A stretch of 64,000 nt of DNA from positions 1 through 64,000 of the forward strand of contig JAQGOE010000048.1 in NCBI GenBank assembly GCA_028293725.1, read 5' to 3'. The position numbers and the translations under genes are program-made. Position 1 is the first letter of the stretch; each line of letters starts with the position of its first letter. Below, piece after piece: positions 36,103 through 47,285 of this stretch. The stretch is from Gammaproteobacteria bacterium (GTDB lineage: Bacteria; Pseudomonadota; Gammaproteobacteria; Steroidobacterales; Steroidobacteraceae). The notes beneath the pieces are model-generated. The model saw only the letters and a list, made by a program, of their open reading frames with translations. It made no database searches and had not been told where the DNA came from.

Positions 36103-37398
36103 GTGACAGATGAACGCGCGATGACGGATGCGTATGACGTTCTCGTCATAGGTGGCGGACCTGTGGGCGCGTGTGTGGGGGCGCTGTTGGTGCAGGGCGC
36201 GGAGCGGGGGGCGACCGGGCAGCGAACCGCAACACCGTTTCGAGTGGCTGTGCTCGAGCCGAGTCGACCGCAGATGCCGGCTGGCGATTCGCCTGTCGAT
36301 GCGCGGGTTGTTGCCGTGTCGAGGTCGAGCGAGCGGATATTGATGGCGGCGGGGGCGTGGGATCGGATTAGCGCGGCGCCGGCTGATGGTGTGACCGCGT
36401 CTGTGCCTCGACTGAATCCTTATGAGCGTATGCGCATCTGGCATGAGAGCGTTGCCCCGGGGTCCTCCAGCGCGCTGGTGTTTGACGCTGCAGACGTTGG
36501 GGAACCCAATCTCGGGTACATCCTCGAGAACCGGGTGCTCCAGGCCGCACTGCTCGACACGTTTGAAGCGGCGGGCGGCGTCATTGAGCCCGCGCAGTTC
36601 GTGGGACTTCGAATCGAAGCAGACGCCGTGCGCGTCGAGACCACTACCGGGACGTTGGTGGCGAGGCTCGTTATCGGTGCGGATGGGGCGCAGTCTTCAG
36701 TGAGACAGGCAGTGGGCCTCACTGCGGACGCTTCTGACTACCGTCAAACGGCGATCGTCGCAACCGTGGCAACGGAGCGCTCGCACGAGAAGACCGCGTG
36801 GCAGCGTTTTATGCGCGATGGAACGCTAGCATTCCTCCCGCTCGCGGATGGGACCACGTCGATCGTGTGGTCCGCCGACAATGACGTTGCGTCGGTGTTG
36901 CTCGGCGGCTCGCCTACGGATTTCGCGGCCGAGCTCGATCGCGCCTCTGACGGTGCGCTCGGGGCGACACGACTCGTGAGTGAGCGCGCGTCATTCCCAC
37001 TGCGCCGTCTCGCAGCTCATCGTTACGTGGCGCAGAGGGTTGCGTTAATCGGTGACGCCGCGCACGTGGTGCATCCGTTGGCGGGGCAAGGGGTCAACCT
37101 GGGGCTGCTCGATGCGGCGGCATTGGCGCAGTTACTACTCGACGCGCGTCAGGAGCGGGAAGACCCCGGCGCACTGAGAGTGCTGCGACAGTACGAGCGG
37201 TGGCGAAAGAGCGAGGTTGCGTTCATGAGCTCGGCGATCGACGCGTTCGATCGATTCCTCGCGCATGGACGCGGGCCGCTGTCGAAATTGGCGCAGCGGG
37301 GGCTGGGGTGGGTGAATCGTAGTCAGGAGGCGAAGCGATTTTTCATCGCGCGGGCGTTGGGGACGGCGGGAGAGTTGCCGCGGGTCGCGCAGCGGTAG
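36103..37398 (+). CDS. ubiI: Ubiquinone FAD hydroxylase, UbiI/VisC-like
   Basis: Second FAD monooxygenase of ubiquinone synthesis, 431 residues from GTG 36103 (GGGAG at 36093-36097). It has YDVLVIGGGPVGACVGALL, LVIGADGAQSSVRQAVG and GDAAHVVHPLAGQGVNLGLLDAAALAQLL. E. coli UbiI hydroxylates C5 of the ring. ATG 36121 is an alternative start without a ribosome site, and GTG 36079 directly abuts the ubiH stop. Its end is convergent with the pterin dehydratase gene, 10 bp apart. Confidence 0.9.
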   Translation: MTDERAMTDAYDVLVIGGGPVGACVGALLVQGAERGATGQRTATPFRVAVLEPSRPQMPAGDSPVDARVVAVSRSSERILMAAGAWDRISAAPADGVTASVPRLNPYERMRIWHESVAPGSSSALVFDAADVGEPNLGYILENRVLQAALLDTFEAAGGVIEPAQFVGLRIEADAVRVETTTGTLVARLVIGADGAQSSVRQAVGLTADASDYRQTAIVATVATERSHEKTAWQRFMRDGTLAFLPLADGTTSIVWSADNDVASVLLGGSPTDFAAELDRASDGALGATRLVSERASFPLRRLAAHRYVAQRVALIGDAAHVVHPLAGQGVNLGLLDAAALAQLLLDARQEREDPGALRVLRQYERWRKSEVAFMSSAIDAFDRFLAHGRGPLSKLAQRGLGWVNRSQEAKRFFIARALGTAGELPRVAQR

Positions 37399-37408
37399 CC
37401 AGGCGGCC

Positions 37409-37750
37409 TTACTTCAACGGTATACGGTCAATCTTCGCCGCTACGATGAAATCGTTCTCCGACAAACCCTTGATCGAGTGGGTCGTGAACTGCACCCGGC
37501 AATAGTTGTAGCCGACCTCGAGGTCCGGATGGTGGTCCTCGATGTTGGCGATATGAGCCAGCGCGTTCACGAAGCTCATGGTGCGGTAGAAGTCCCGGAA
37601 CGCAAAGGCCCGGCGGAGCACGCCGCCGGCTTCCATGTTGACCACCCAGTCACCGACGAGGTCTTTCCGAAAGACCTCGGCCTCATCGCGCGTGAGGGGA
37701 GCGACGCCACCCTCACACGCTTTGCACTTTCGGTCCGCTAGGTCGGTCAT
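37409..37750 (-). CDS. phhB: Pterin-4a-carbinolamine dehydratase
   Basis: Regenerates tetrahydropterin after aromatic hydroxylation, and also occurs in genomes without phenylalanine hydroxylase. The 113-residue protein has the family motif EDHHPDLEVGYNYCRVQFTTH (two adjacent His and the downstream His) and FRDFYRTMSFVNALAHIANI. The N-terminus carries CKACEGGVAPL, a short Cys pair seen in many proteobacterial members. No phhA is in the window. It lies 23 bp after ispG on the same strand. Confidence 0.94.
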   Translation of the reverse strand: MTDLADRKCKACEGGVAPLTRDEAEVFRKDLVGDWVVNMEAGGVLRRAFAFRDFYRTMSFVNALAHIANIEDHHPDLEVGYNYCRVQFTTHSIKGLSENDFIVAAKIDRIPLK

Positions 37751-37773
37751 GTCGTCTCAGAGTGAGAAGTAGA

Positions 37774-39090
<1,317 letters not shown>

Positions 39091-39215
39091 AAGGAGGACG
39101 TAACGTGCGATATGCCGATTCTACAGGGTGAGGCACTGCGTTGCGCCCCCTCGACTCACCAGGGTTCGAGGCGAGGACTTAGCCGAGCTGCTATGATCCA
39201 CCCGCTCGCTCAATA

Positions 39216-39305
39216 CAGTCTGTTCGGAGAGAGTCCGGCCTGGTGCCGGAACGCCGAAGGCGCAAGTTCCGCCCGGAAACGCTCAGGCCCACGAACGGCA
39301 GACTG
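39216..39305 (+). promoter_or_regulatory. Glycine riboswitch, aptamer 1
   Basis: P1 CAGTCTG (39216-39222) pairs with CAGACTG (39299-39305). The conserved core is present: GGAGAGA, CCGAAGGCGCAA and AACGCTCAGGC. It is the first half of a tandem glycine sensor, 25 nt from the second aptamer. Confidence 0.93.
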
Positions 39306-39330
39306 CGGAAAAATCGGTATTTTCCGTGCG

Positions 39331-39425
39331 GGCTCTGGAGAGAGGTGGACGCCCATGCAGGTCCACCCACCGAAGGGGAGCGGCGTCCACTGACGCCTGA
39401 TCTCTCAGGTCACAGGACAGAGGGG
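39331..39425 (+). promoter_or_regulatory. Glycine riboswitch, aptamer 2
   Basis: CTCTG at 39333-39337 pairs with CAGAG at 39418-39422. The core shows GGAGAGAGG, CACCGAAGGGG and ATCTCTCAGGTCACAGGACAG. Tandem aptamers normally switch on glycine-cleavage genes when glycine is high. The 3' edge overlaps the terminator stem by two bases, which could couple binding to anti-termination. Confidence 0.93.
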
Positions 39426-39465
39426 CGGCAGATGCTCATAGAAGAAGCGTCTGCCGCCTTTTTTT
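39424..39465 (+). terminator. Riboswitch expression-platform terminator
   Basis: A 13-bp stem (39424-39436 with 39446-39458, GGCGGCAG/CTGCCGCC at the base), a 9-nt loop and seven Ts (39459-39465). It lies between the riboswitch and gcvT. It is expected to form without glycine and be blocked with glycine, although the exact anti-terminator was not drawn. Confidence 0.92.
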
Positions 39466-39504
39466 GTCGCGGACTTACGCTTTTTTGGCGAGTCCGGAGG
39501 ACCC

Positions 39505-40614
39505 GTGGGAAGACAGACCCCTTTGTTCCAGCTTCACCGTGAGCTGGGCGCGCGTATCGTCGATTTCGGTGGATGGGACATGCCCGTCCAATACAGTTCC
39601 CAGATCGGCGAGCACCACGCGGTCCGGCGCGCGGCGGGCGTATTCGACGTTTCCCACATGTGCGTCATCGACCTCAAGGGCGCGCGGGTGCGGCCGTTTC
39701 TGCGTGCACTGCTCGCCAACGATGTCGACAAGCTGGTTCGGCCGGGCAAGGCCCTCTACAGCTGCATGCTCAACGAGTCCGGGGGCGTGCTCGACGATCT
39801 CATTGTTTATTACTTGTCCGATTCCTGGTTCCGGGTGGTCGTGAATGCCGGGACTCGCGACAAAGATCTCGCCTGGATCCGGCGCCATGCCCGGGAGTTC
39901 GATGTCGGCGTGCTCGAGCGCACCGAGCTCGCCATGCTTGCGATACAAGGACCCGAAGGCCGCGCCAAGACGGCAAAACTCCTGTCGCGAGTCGGCGCGG
40001 CCACCGCTCTCGAGCTCGATACCTTCGTCGGTCGTGAGATCGATGGTTGGTTCGTCGCCCGGACCGGCTATACCGGCGAAGACGGCTTCGAAGTCATGCT
40101 GCCGGCGTCCGACGCCGAGCGGGTGTGGCGTGAATTGAATTCGCTCGGTGTTGCTTCTTGCGGTCTCGGTGCGCGCGACACATTGCGGCTGGAGGCTGGC
40201 ATGAATTTATATGGCAGCGACATGGATGAAACCACCCATCCTTTCGAGTCCGGCCTCTCCTGGACCGTTGCGATGGAGGCGGCGGGCACCGCGCGCGAGC
40301 GGCGCTTCATCGGGCGCGAGGCGCTCGAAGCCATCAAAGCGCAGGGCTCACCGCGCAAACTCGTCGGCCTTCTGTTGGAAGAGCGGGGTGTCCTCCGCGG
40401 TCACCAGCGTGTGGTGGTGCCCGGGCTCGGTGAGGGCGTGACCACCAGCGGCACGTTCTCTCCGACCCTCGAGCGCTCAATAGCGTTCGCCCGCGTACCG
40501 GCCGCTACCGGCCAACAGGTCCAGGTGGATATTCGCGGCAAGCTCCTCAACGCACGGGTGGTGAAGCCCCCGTTCGTACGGTTCGGCCAAGCCGTGGCGC
40601 CCCTGCTGCAATAA
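39505..40614 (+). CDS. gcvT: Glycine cleavage system T protein (aminomethyltransferase)
   Basis: Releases ammonia and passes the methylene group to tetrahydrofolate. The 369-residue protein starts at GTG 39505 with GGAGG at 39496-39500. It has ELGARIVDFGGWDMPVQY, AAGVFDVSHMCVIDLKG, ARTGYTGEDGFEVMLP and RDTLRLEAGMNLYGSDMDE. It is the first gene after the glycine riboswitch. Confidence 0.96.
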   Translation: MGRQTPLFQLHRELGARIVDFGGWDMPVQYSSQIGEHHAVRRAAGVFDVSHMCVIDLKGARVRPFLRALLANDVDKLVRPGKALYSCMLNESGGVLDDLIVYYLSDSWFRVVVNAGTRDKDLAWIRRHAREFDVGVLERTELAMLAIQGPEGRAKTAKLLSRVGAATALELDTFVGREIDGWFVARTGYTGEDGFEVMLPASDAERVWRELNSLGVASCGLGARDTLRLEAGMNLYGSDMDETTHPFESGLSWTVAMEAAGTARERRFIGREALEAIKAQGSPRKLVGLLLEERGVLRGHQRVVVPGLGEGVTTSGTFSPTLERSIAFARVPAATGQQVQVDIRGKLLNARVVKPPFVRFGQAVAPLLQ

Positions 40615-40647
40615 CACGATACAGCACTCTTCAAACGGAGATTCCCG

Positions 40648-41043
40648 ATGAGCAAGGTTCCCGCCGATCTCAAGTACACGAAGACCCACGAATGGTTGCG
40701 ATCGCTGCCGGATGGCAGCATTGAAATTGGCATCACGGATCACGCCCAGCACGCGCTCGGCGACCTCGTATTCGTTGAAGTTCCGGAGGCGGGCCGCGTC
40801 TTGAAGGCCGGCGAGCCGTGCGCAGTGGTCGAGTCGGTAAAAGCGGCCTCTGACGTGTACGCCCCCGTGACCGGGGAAGTTCTCTCGGGCAATCCGAAGC
40901 TCGCGAGCACTCCCGAGACGATCAACACAGACTCCTACGGTGAAGGTTGGCTCATGCGAGTACGGCCTACGGCGGGCGGACCCGCGGCAGAGCTCCTGTC
41001 GCCGGCCGAATACACCAAGCTTCAACAGGAGGAGGGTGACTGA
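40648..41043 (+). CDS. gcvH: Glycine cleavage system H protein
   Basis: Lipoyl carrier of the glycine cleavage complex, 131 residues. The lipoylated lysine is K65 in [22 protein letters not shown] and [13 protein letters not shown] are also typical. A GGAG ribosome site precedes ATG 40648. Its stop codon overlaps the gcvPA start by one base. Confidence 0.98.
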   Translation: MSKVPADLKYTKTHEWLRSLPDGSIEIGITDHAQHALGDLVFVEVPEAGRVLKAGEPCAVVESVKAASDVYAPVTGEVLSGNPKLASTPETINTDSYGEGWLMRVRPTAGGPAAELLSPAEYTKLQQEEGD

Positions 41044-42416
41044 TGGCCTTCATTCCGCACACTCCTGCCGACGTCGAGGCCATGCTCGCGGCCATCGGTG
41101 TTGCCAGTATCGAAGACCTCTTCGACGAAATCCCCGCGACCCTGCGAGTGAAGTCGCTTGCGGGCATACCGGACGAGTTGAATGAGATGGAGGTCGGCCG
41201 CCTGATGAGCGAGCGGGCGCGTGCCGATGGCCGACCGTTATGCTTCATCGGGGCCGGGGCCTACGAGCACCATATTCCGGCAGCAGTGTGGGCTATCACG
41301 ACTCGCGGTGAGTTCTACAGCGCCTACACGCCCTATCAGGCGGAAGCCAGCCAAGGCACGCTGCAGCTCATCTACGAATACCAGACCATGATCGCCAGCC
41401 TCACCGGTATGCAGGTGTCGAATGCATCGGTGTACGACGGTGCCTCTGCCGTTGCCGAAGCGAGCCTCATGGCGGTACGCGCGAATCGTCGCTCCAAATC
41501 ACAGCGGATTCTCGTTCCAACGACTGTCCATCCGCATTACCGCAAGGTGGCCGTTGCCACGGCGGGCAACCAGGGGCTGCGCTTCGAGGAAGTGCCGTAC
41601 TCCACTGGCGAAGGGGTCGTGGCGACGACTTCGCTGGCGAAGTATGAAGGGGAGGACATCACCGCCCTGGTCATCCAACAGCCGAATTTCTTCGGACGGT
41701 TCGAGGATGTCGACGCATTGACGGATTGGGCTCACGCGCGCGGCATTATGGTGATCGCCGTCGTTAATCCGACGTCGCTGGCGCTTCTGAAGCCGCCGGG
41801 CTCGTGGGGTACCAAGGGTGCCGACATCGCTGTGGGTGACGGGCAGCCGTTGGGAGTGCCGCTGTCATCGGGCGGACCCTATTTCGGGTTCATGACGACG
41901 CGCATGGAGTATGTGCGCCAGATGCCCGGACGAATCGTCGGGCGCACGATGGATTTGAGCGGACGCGCAGGCTTTACCCTGACACTGCAGGCGCGCGAGC
42001 AACATATCCGTCGCGCCAAGGCGACATCCAACATTTGCACCAACCAGGGGCTGTTGGTGACCGCGGCGACGATTTACATGTCGCTGATGGGGCCGCAGGG
42101 TCTCGGGCGGACGGCCGCGGCCTCACATGCGCGGACGCGCGAGCTCGTGGACGGGCTGACACGTTTGAAGGGCGTGCGGGCTGCGTTTCAGGGGCCGGTG
42201 TTCCACGAGTCGGTGGTGTTGCTCGATCGTCCGGTCGCGCCGATTCTGAAGATGCTGGCGAGCCGGGGGATCTTGGGAGGGCTCGATCTCGCGGAGTATT
42301 ACCCGGAGCTGGGGCCGGCGCTGCTGGTTTGCGCGACGGAGACGAAGACGACCGCGGATATCGAGAGTTATGTCGCCGCGCTCGGCGAAGTGATGCAGGC
42401 GGCGCGGGCCGCGTAG
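41043..42416 (+). CDS. gcvPA: Glycine dehydrogenase (decarboxylating) subunit 1
   Basis: N-terminal half of the P protein as a separate 457-residue polypeptide: [46 protein letters not shown], and [22 protein letters not shown]. It lacks the PLP lysine, which is on gcvPB. E. coli has one fused 957-residue GcvP; two-subunit forms occur in Gram-positives, Thermus and some gammaproteobacteria. It begins at ATG 41043, overlapping gcvH by one base. Confidence 0.96.
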   Translation: MAFIPHTPADVEAMLAAIGVASIEDLFDEIPATLRVKSLAGIPDELNEMEVGRLMSERARADGRPLCFIGAGAYEHHIPAAVWAITTRGEFYSAYTPYQAEASQGTLQLIYEYQTMIASLTGMQVSNASVYDGASAVAEASLMAVRANRRSKSQRILVPTTVHPHYRKVAVATAGNQGLRFEEVPYSTGEGVVATTSLAKYEGEDITALVIQQPNFFGRFEDVDALTDWAHARGIMVIAVVNPTSLALLKPPGSWGTKGADIAVGDGQPLGVPLSSGGPYFGFMTTRMEYVRQMPGRIVGRTMDLSGRAGFTLTLQAREQHIRRAKATSNICTNQGLLVTAATIYMSLMGPQGLGRTAAASHARTRELVDGLTRLKGVRAAFQGPVFHESVVLLDRPVAPILKMLASRGILGGLDLAEYYPELGPALLVCATETKTTADIESYVAALGEVMQAARAA

Positions 42417-42450
42417 GCCGCGCCGCGTAGGACTGACTGTGTGAGGATTT

Positions 42451-43932
42451 ATGATGCGTACCCATGAAAAAGTGATCTTCGAGCAATCGCACCCCGGCCG
42501 TGGCGCTTCCGACCAGTGGCCGCAGGATCCCGGTGCGGCCGCCACGGCGGATATTCCGGCCAGGTTGCGCCGTACACAGAAGCCGTTGCTGCCCGAAGTG
42601 GGCGAGTTGGAGACCGTGCGTCACTTCACACGCCTGTCACAACTCAACTTCTCGATCGACACGCACTTCTACCCGCTCGGGTCGTGCACGATGAAGTACA
42701 ACCCGAAGGCCTGCAATCAGTACGCCATGTTGCCCGAGTTTCTGGGCCGGCATCCGCTCGGGCCCGAGACTCACGGCCAGGGCTTTCTCGCCTGCATGTA
42801 CGAGTTGCAGGAGATGCTGAAGGAAGTGACGGGTATGCAGGCCGTCGCGTTGAGCCCGATGGCGGGCGCGCATGGGGAATTCGCGGGCGTGGCGATGATC
42901 CGCGCCTATCACCGCTCGCGTGGCGATCTCGCCCGCAATGAAATCATTGTCCCGGAAGCGGCGCATGGTACCAACCCGGCCACCGCGACCATGTGTGGCT
43001 GTGTCGTGCGGGAAATCCCCGTGGATGCCGCGGGAGACGTCGATCTCACGGCGCTCGCGGCGGCAGTGGGTCCAAATACCGCGGGCATCATGCTCACCAA
43101 CCCCTCGACACTCGGAGTGTTCGAAAGGCGGATCGAGGAGGTGGCGCGCATCGTCCACGCAGCGGGCGGTCTCCTCTATTACGACGGGGCGAACCTCAAC
43201 GCGATTCTGGGGAAAGTGCGCCCGGGCGACATGGGCTTTGATGTCATCCATATGAACCTGCACAAGACCTTCTCGACGCCGCATGGTGGCGGGGGGCCGG
43301 GCGCCGGGGCGGTGGGTGTGGGAGCGCGGCTGCAACCCTTCCTGCCGATTCCCATTGTGGGAAAGCACGACGAAAGGTACCGCTGGCTGACGGAGAAGGA
43401 CCTGCCGCAGTCCATCGGCCGCCTGTCGGCTTTCATGGGCAACGCGGGGGTGCTCCTGCGCGCCTACATCTATATGCGCATGCTCGGCCGGGAGGGGATG
43501 AGCCGCGTTGGCGAGTACGCCACGCTCAACGCGAACTACCTGCTGGCCCTGCTGCGGGCGCGGGGATTCGAGCCGGCGTACCCCACCCGCCGGGCCAGTC
43601 ACGAGTTCATCATTACCCTGAAAAAGCAGGCCCGGGAGCTCGAAGTGACCGCCATGGACTTCGCCAAGCGGTTGCTCGACCATGGGTTTCATGCCCCGAC
43701 GACCTACTTCCCACTGCTGGTGCCCGAATGTCTGCTGATCGAGCCGACCGAGACCGAGGGCAAGGACACACTGGACGCATTCGTCGCGGCCATGGCACAG
43801 ATCCAGGCGGAGGCCGAACAAGAACCCGAGCGCGTGACGAGCGCACCGCATACCATGCCGGTGCGCCGCCTGGACGACGTTCGGGCGGCCAAACAATTGG
43901 ATCTCACATGGAAGCCGACAGCGCAGCAATAG
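42451..43932 (+). CDS. gcvPB: Glycine dehydrogenase (decarboxylating) subunit 2
   Basis: C-terminal half of the P protein, 493 residues, carrying the PLP-binding lysine K272 in [20 protein letters not shown]. Other landmarks are [18 protein letters not shown] and [15 protein letters not shown]. It is 34 bp after gcvPA. The last 25 bases overlap the dgkA start, indicating a continuous transcript. Confidence 0.97.
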   Translation: MMRTHEKVIFEQSHPGRGASDQWPQDPGAAATADIPARLRRTQKPLLPEVGELETVRHFTRLSQLNFSIDTHFYPLGSCTMKYNPKACNQYAMLPEFLGRHPLGPETHGQGFLACMYELQEMLKEVTGMQAVALSPMAGAHGEFAGVAMIRAYHRSRGDLARNEIIVPEAAHGTNPATATMCGCVVREIPVDAAGDVDLTALAAAVGPNTAGIMLTNPSTLGVFERRIEEVARIVHAAGGLLYYDGANLNAILGKVRPGDMGFDVIHMNLHKTFSTPHGGGGPGAGAVGVGARLQPFLPIPIVGKHDERYRWLTEKDLPQSIGRLSAFMGNAGVLLRAYIYMRMLGREGMSRVGEYATLNANYLLALLRARGFEPAYPTRRASHEFIITLKKQARELEVTAMDFAKRLLDHGFHAPTTYFPLLVPECLLIEPTETEGKDTLDAFVAAMAQIQAEAEQEPERVTSAPHTMPVRRLDDVRAAKQLDLTWKPTAQQ

Positions 43933-44294
43933 ACCGTTATAAACCTCGGGGTGTCACCCGGGTCATCCGGGCCCTGGGCTCCAGTACTAAGGGCCTCGCG
44001 GGCGCTTTCCGCGACGAGGCCGCGTTCCGGCAGGAACTCGCGTTGGCTCTGCTCGTCATACCTCTGGGCCTGTGGCTCGGACACAGCGGAGTGGAGCGTG
44101 CCCTGCTGATCGGCCCGGTGCTGTTGATTCTGATCGTGGAGCTCATCAACAGCGCCATCGAGGCGACCGTGGACCGCATCGGACTCGAGCGCCACGTGCT
44201 CGCGGGTCTTGCCAAAGACATCGGCTCGGCCGCCGTGTTCATGTCTTTCATACTGCTGGGCACCGTCTGGCTGCTCGTTCTGCTCGGCCGTTAA
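43908..44294 (+). CDS. dgkA: Diacylglycerol kinase
   Basis: Small three-helix membrane kinase that recycles diacylglycerol to phosphatidate. The 128-residue protein has [18 protein letters not shown], the catalytic signature [16 protein letters not shown] and a last TM helix ending LLVLLGR. ATG 43908 lies inside the end of gcvPB. Length matches DgkA (about 120). The HtrA-like gene follows after 14 bp. Confidence 0.95.
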   Translation: MEADSAAIDRYKPRGVTRVIRALGSSTKGLAGAFRDEAAFRQELALALLVIPLGLWLGHSGVERALLIGPVLLILIVELINSAIEATVDRIGLERHVLAGLAKDIGSAAVFMSFILLGTVWLLVLLGR

Positions 44295-44308
44295 CCAAGA
44301 GGATCGTG

Positions 44309-47260
44309 ATGCGACCTGAGAGAGTGCTTTGGTTGTGTCTGCTTGTCTGTGTCGCCTCCGTCAGCGTGGGGCGCGACCCGCCCACCGCTTCTACGACGGC
44401 GGTGCAGCAGCCCCCGCCGGCGCAACAGGGGCCGTCACAGCCGTTGCCCGCGCTGCCGCCCCCGATGCTCGCGCCCGGCGCCGGGCAGCAGGCGGCGCAG
44501 ATGGCGCAACAGGCCGCCGCGGTCGAAGGTAATCCCGACTGGGCGGTGACTCTCGAGCGGATCGCGAGCAGTGTGGTCTCGATCGATATCGATGCAACCC
44601 GGGCCTTCGACACCGAGTGGAATGCCACGGCGCAGGCGACCGGATTCGTGGTCGACGCCGAGCGGGGCTTGATCCTGACCAACCGTCACGTCGTCACCCC
44701 CGGACCGGTTACCGCGGAGGCCACGTTCCTCAACCGCGAGGAGGTGCAGCTCTACCCCGTCTATCGTGATCCGGTGCATGACTTCGGTTTCTATCGTTAC
44801 GATCCGACCAAGCTCCATTTCATCAAGCCGAAGGCCCTGCCGCTGTATCCCGAGGGCGCGCAGGTTGGCCGCGAGATCCGTGTCGTCGGCAACAACGCCG
44901 GGGAGCAACTCTCGATTCTGGCGGGGACCCTGGCCCGTCTCGACCGTGACGCTCCTGAGTACGGCATTGGCAAGTACAACGACTTCAACACCTTCTACTT
45001 CCAGGCGGCCTCCGGTACGTCCGGCGGCTCATCGGGCTCACCGGTCATCGATATTCGCGGGCGCGTGGTCGCGCTCAACGCCGGTGGAGCGAACGGCAAT
45101 GCCTCGAGCTTCTATTTGCCGCTGACGCGCGTCCGTCGCGCGCTCGAGGCGATTCAACAGGGCAAGCCCGTCGCCCGAGGCACCCTGGACACCGTCTTCA
45201 ACTACACGCCGTTCGACGAGCTCAAACGCCTTGGGCTGACGAGCAGCACCGAGACCTCGGTGCGCAAGGCCTTTCCGCAGTACACCGGTATGTTGGTGGT
45301 GACCGGAGTGTTGCCCGGGTCCCCGAGTGAGAACGTGCTGCAGCCAGGCGATATCCTGGTGAAGGTGAACGGCCACTACGTCACGCAATTCGATCCTCTC
45401 GACGAGGTGGTCGACGAGGCGGTCGGACAGCAGGTGACGCTCGATCTCGAGCGCGGTGGCAAGCCGGTTTCGGCGAAGCTGCCGGTCGGCGATCTGCATG
45501 CCATCACGCCTAGCGCCTACGCGGAGTTTGGCGACGCAGTCGTGAACACCCTGTCGTATCAACAGGCGCGGCATTTCAACGTGCCGGCGCGGGGGGTCTA
45601 TGTGGCCAACCCCGGCTATGTGTTCGGAGCCGCCGGAATTCCGCGCGGCGCCGTGATCACCATGATGGATTCGAAGCGGATCGACACGCTGCACGATTTC
45701 GAAGCCGGCGTTGCGGCGCTCGGGGACGGCGATCACGCCACGGTGCGCTACATCACGATCGACGACCCGAATGGCAGCAATCTGCGCTCCATGCGCATGG
45801 ACCGGCTCTGGTTCCCGGCCCGGCATTGCGAGCGGGACGACAACCAGGGAGTGTGGCCTTGCAAGGACCTGCCGCCGGGTCCGACGCCGAAAGAGCGCCC
45901 GGTCAACTCAACAGAGTTCCCGAAGTACAAGGATGCGCGCCTCACAGCGCTGGCTCCTTCGCTCGTTGCGGTGACTTTCGACATGCCTTACTCGGTGTCC
46001 GGTATCACCGAGCGTAACTATCACGGCACCGGCCTTATCGTGGACGCGGAGCGCGGTCTTGTCGTTGTCGACCGTAACACCGTGCCGGTGTCCGTCGGTA
46101 ACGTCACGATCACTTTCGCCGGCACCGTTGAAGTGCCCGGGCATGTGGTCTACATCCACCCCATCCACAATCTCGCGGTCGTCGCCTACGATCCGAAGCT
46201 CATCGGTGCAACACCCGTGAAGTCCGCGAAGCTCACTCCGAGTGAGTTGTCGGCGGGCGAGTCGGTCTGGGTCGTGGGGTTGGGAGCTGACAGCCAGATG
46301 CACTCGCGTAACACCGAAATCGCGAGCATCGATCCGCTCGAGCTGCCGCTGTCGCGCACGATGCGCTTCCGTGACAGCAACATCGAAGTGGCCCAACTGG
46401 TCAACCCGCCGCTAGAGTTCGACGGCGTGTTGGCCGACAAGTCGGGCAACGTACTCGGGCTGTGGTCGAGCTTTGCCTATGAGAGCGGGCGGGAAGTCGC
46501 GCAGGATAATCGCGGCGTGCCGATCGATCTCGTGGCGGCCATGCTCGATCACGTGCGCACGGATCGTCCGCTGCATTCGCTCGAGACGGAGCTCACCGTG
46601 CAGCCTCTCGCGAGTGCCCAGGAAATCGGTCTATCCGGAGACTGGGTGCGCAGGCTAGCGCAGCAGAATCCGATCTCGCGGCAAGCACTTACCGTCGTGC
46701 GCCTGGTGGGTGGCTCGCCGGCGTCGAGTCTGCTGCAGCAGGGTGATCTTTTGCTCGCCATCGACGCCAAAGTCGTCACGCGCTTTAAGGATGTGGAGAG
46801 TGCTGTCGCCGACAGGGCGCAGGTCGACGTGACCGTCTGGCGTGGCAAGGGTGAGCTGACTGTCAGGGTGCCTACGGCGGAACTACCGGGGACCGATATC
46901 GAGCGGATCGTGGAGTGGGGCGGGGCTACCCTCCAAGCGCCTCATCGGGCTATGTCAGCGCAACGAGGCATTCCGCCGGTTGGCGTCTATGTTGGTTATT
47001 TTGCGTACGGTTCGCCGGCGACGCGCTACGGGCTCTATCCCGGCCGCCGGATCGTCGAGGTTGACGGTATCCCGACCCCCGATCTTGACGCGTTTCTCGG
47101 CGTCGTCACCGGGCGGCCGGATCGTGCCTCGCTACGTTTGAAGACGATTACCTGGAACAACGCACCCGAGGTGATCACGCTGAAGCTCGACAAACACTAC
47201 TGGCCCGCCTATGAGTTGGTTCACACACCGACCGGGTGGGTTCGGCGCGCGCTGGAATAG
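44309..47260 (+). CDS. Large exported HtrA-like protein with two protease domains (second one degenerate) and PDZ domains, Nma111/Deg7-like
   Basis: A 983-residue protein. A signal peptide (1-22, RVLWLCLLVCVASVSVG) and a Pro/Gln linker precede a chymotrypsin-fold protease with H127 (TNRHVV), D158 (DPVHDF) and S242 (GSSGSP). A PDZ follows (about 300-400), then NVPARGVYVANPGYVFG (about 424-440), probably a second. A second protease-like domain (about 545-760) has lost all three catalytic residues: H to N590, D to N621, and no GxSGxP near 705. One or two PDZ domains end the protein. This layout and many phrases (YNDFNTFYFQAASGTSGGSS, HPIHNLAVVAYDP, PTPDLDAFLGVV) match yeast Nma111 and plant Deg7 as I remember them, not the one-protease DegP/DegQ. 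AAGAGGA is 5 nt before ATG 44309. Confidence 0.88.
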   Translation: MRPERVLWLCLLVCVASVSVGRDPPTASTTAVQQPPPAQQGPSQPLPALPPPMLAPGAGQQAAQMAQQAAAVEGNPDWAVTLERIASSVVSIDIDATRAFDTEWNATAQATGFVVDAERGLILTNRHVVTPGPVTAEATFLNREEVQLYPVYRDPVHDFGFYRYDPTKLHFIKPKALPLYPEGAQVGREIRVVGNNAGEQLSILAGTLARLDRDAPEYGIGKYNDFNTFYFQAASGTSGGSSGSPVIDIRGRVVALNAGGANGNASSFYLPLTRVRRALEAIQQGKPVARGTLDTVFNYTPFDELKRLGLTSSTETSVRKAFPQYTGMLVVTGVLPGSPSENVLQPGDILVKVNGHYVTQFDPLDEVVDEAVGQQVTLDLERGGKPVSAKLPVGDLHAITPSAYAEFGDAVVNTLSYQQARHFNVPARGVYVANPGYVFGAAGIPRGAVITMMDSKRIDTLHDFEAGVAALGDGDHATVRYITIDDPNGSNLRSMRMDRLWFPARHCERDDNQGVWPCKDLPPGPTPKERPVNSTEFPKYKDARLTALAPSLVAVTFDMPYSVSGITERNYHGTGLIVDAERGLVVVDRNTVPVSVGNVTITFAGTVEVPGHVVYIHPIHNLAVVAYDPKLIGATPVKSAKLTPSELSAGESVWVVGLGADSQMHSRNTEIASIDPLELPLSRTMRFRDSNIEVAQLVNPPLEFDGVLADKSGNVLGLWSSFAYESGREVAQDNRGVPIDLVAAMLDHVRTDRPLHSLETELTVQPLASAQEIGLSGDWVRRLAQQNPISRQALTVVRLVGGSPASSLLQQGDLLLAIDAKVVTRFKDVESAVADRAQVDVTVWRGKGELTVRVPTAELPGTDIERIVEWGGATLQAPHRAMSAQRGIPPVGVYVGYFAYGSPATRYGLYPGRRIVEVDGIPTPDLDAFLGVVTGRPDRASLRLKTITWNNAPEVITLKLDKHYWPAYELVHTPTGWVRRALE

Positions 47261-47285
47261 CTCGCGCGACGGGGGCGAGGACCGT

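Noticed and set aside
42637..43929. Minus-strand open frame opposite gcvPB
   Set aside because: gcvPB is certain; the reverse frame is His/Arg/Gln-rich and unlike any protein I know.
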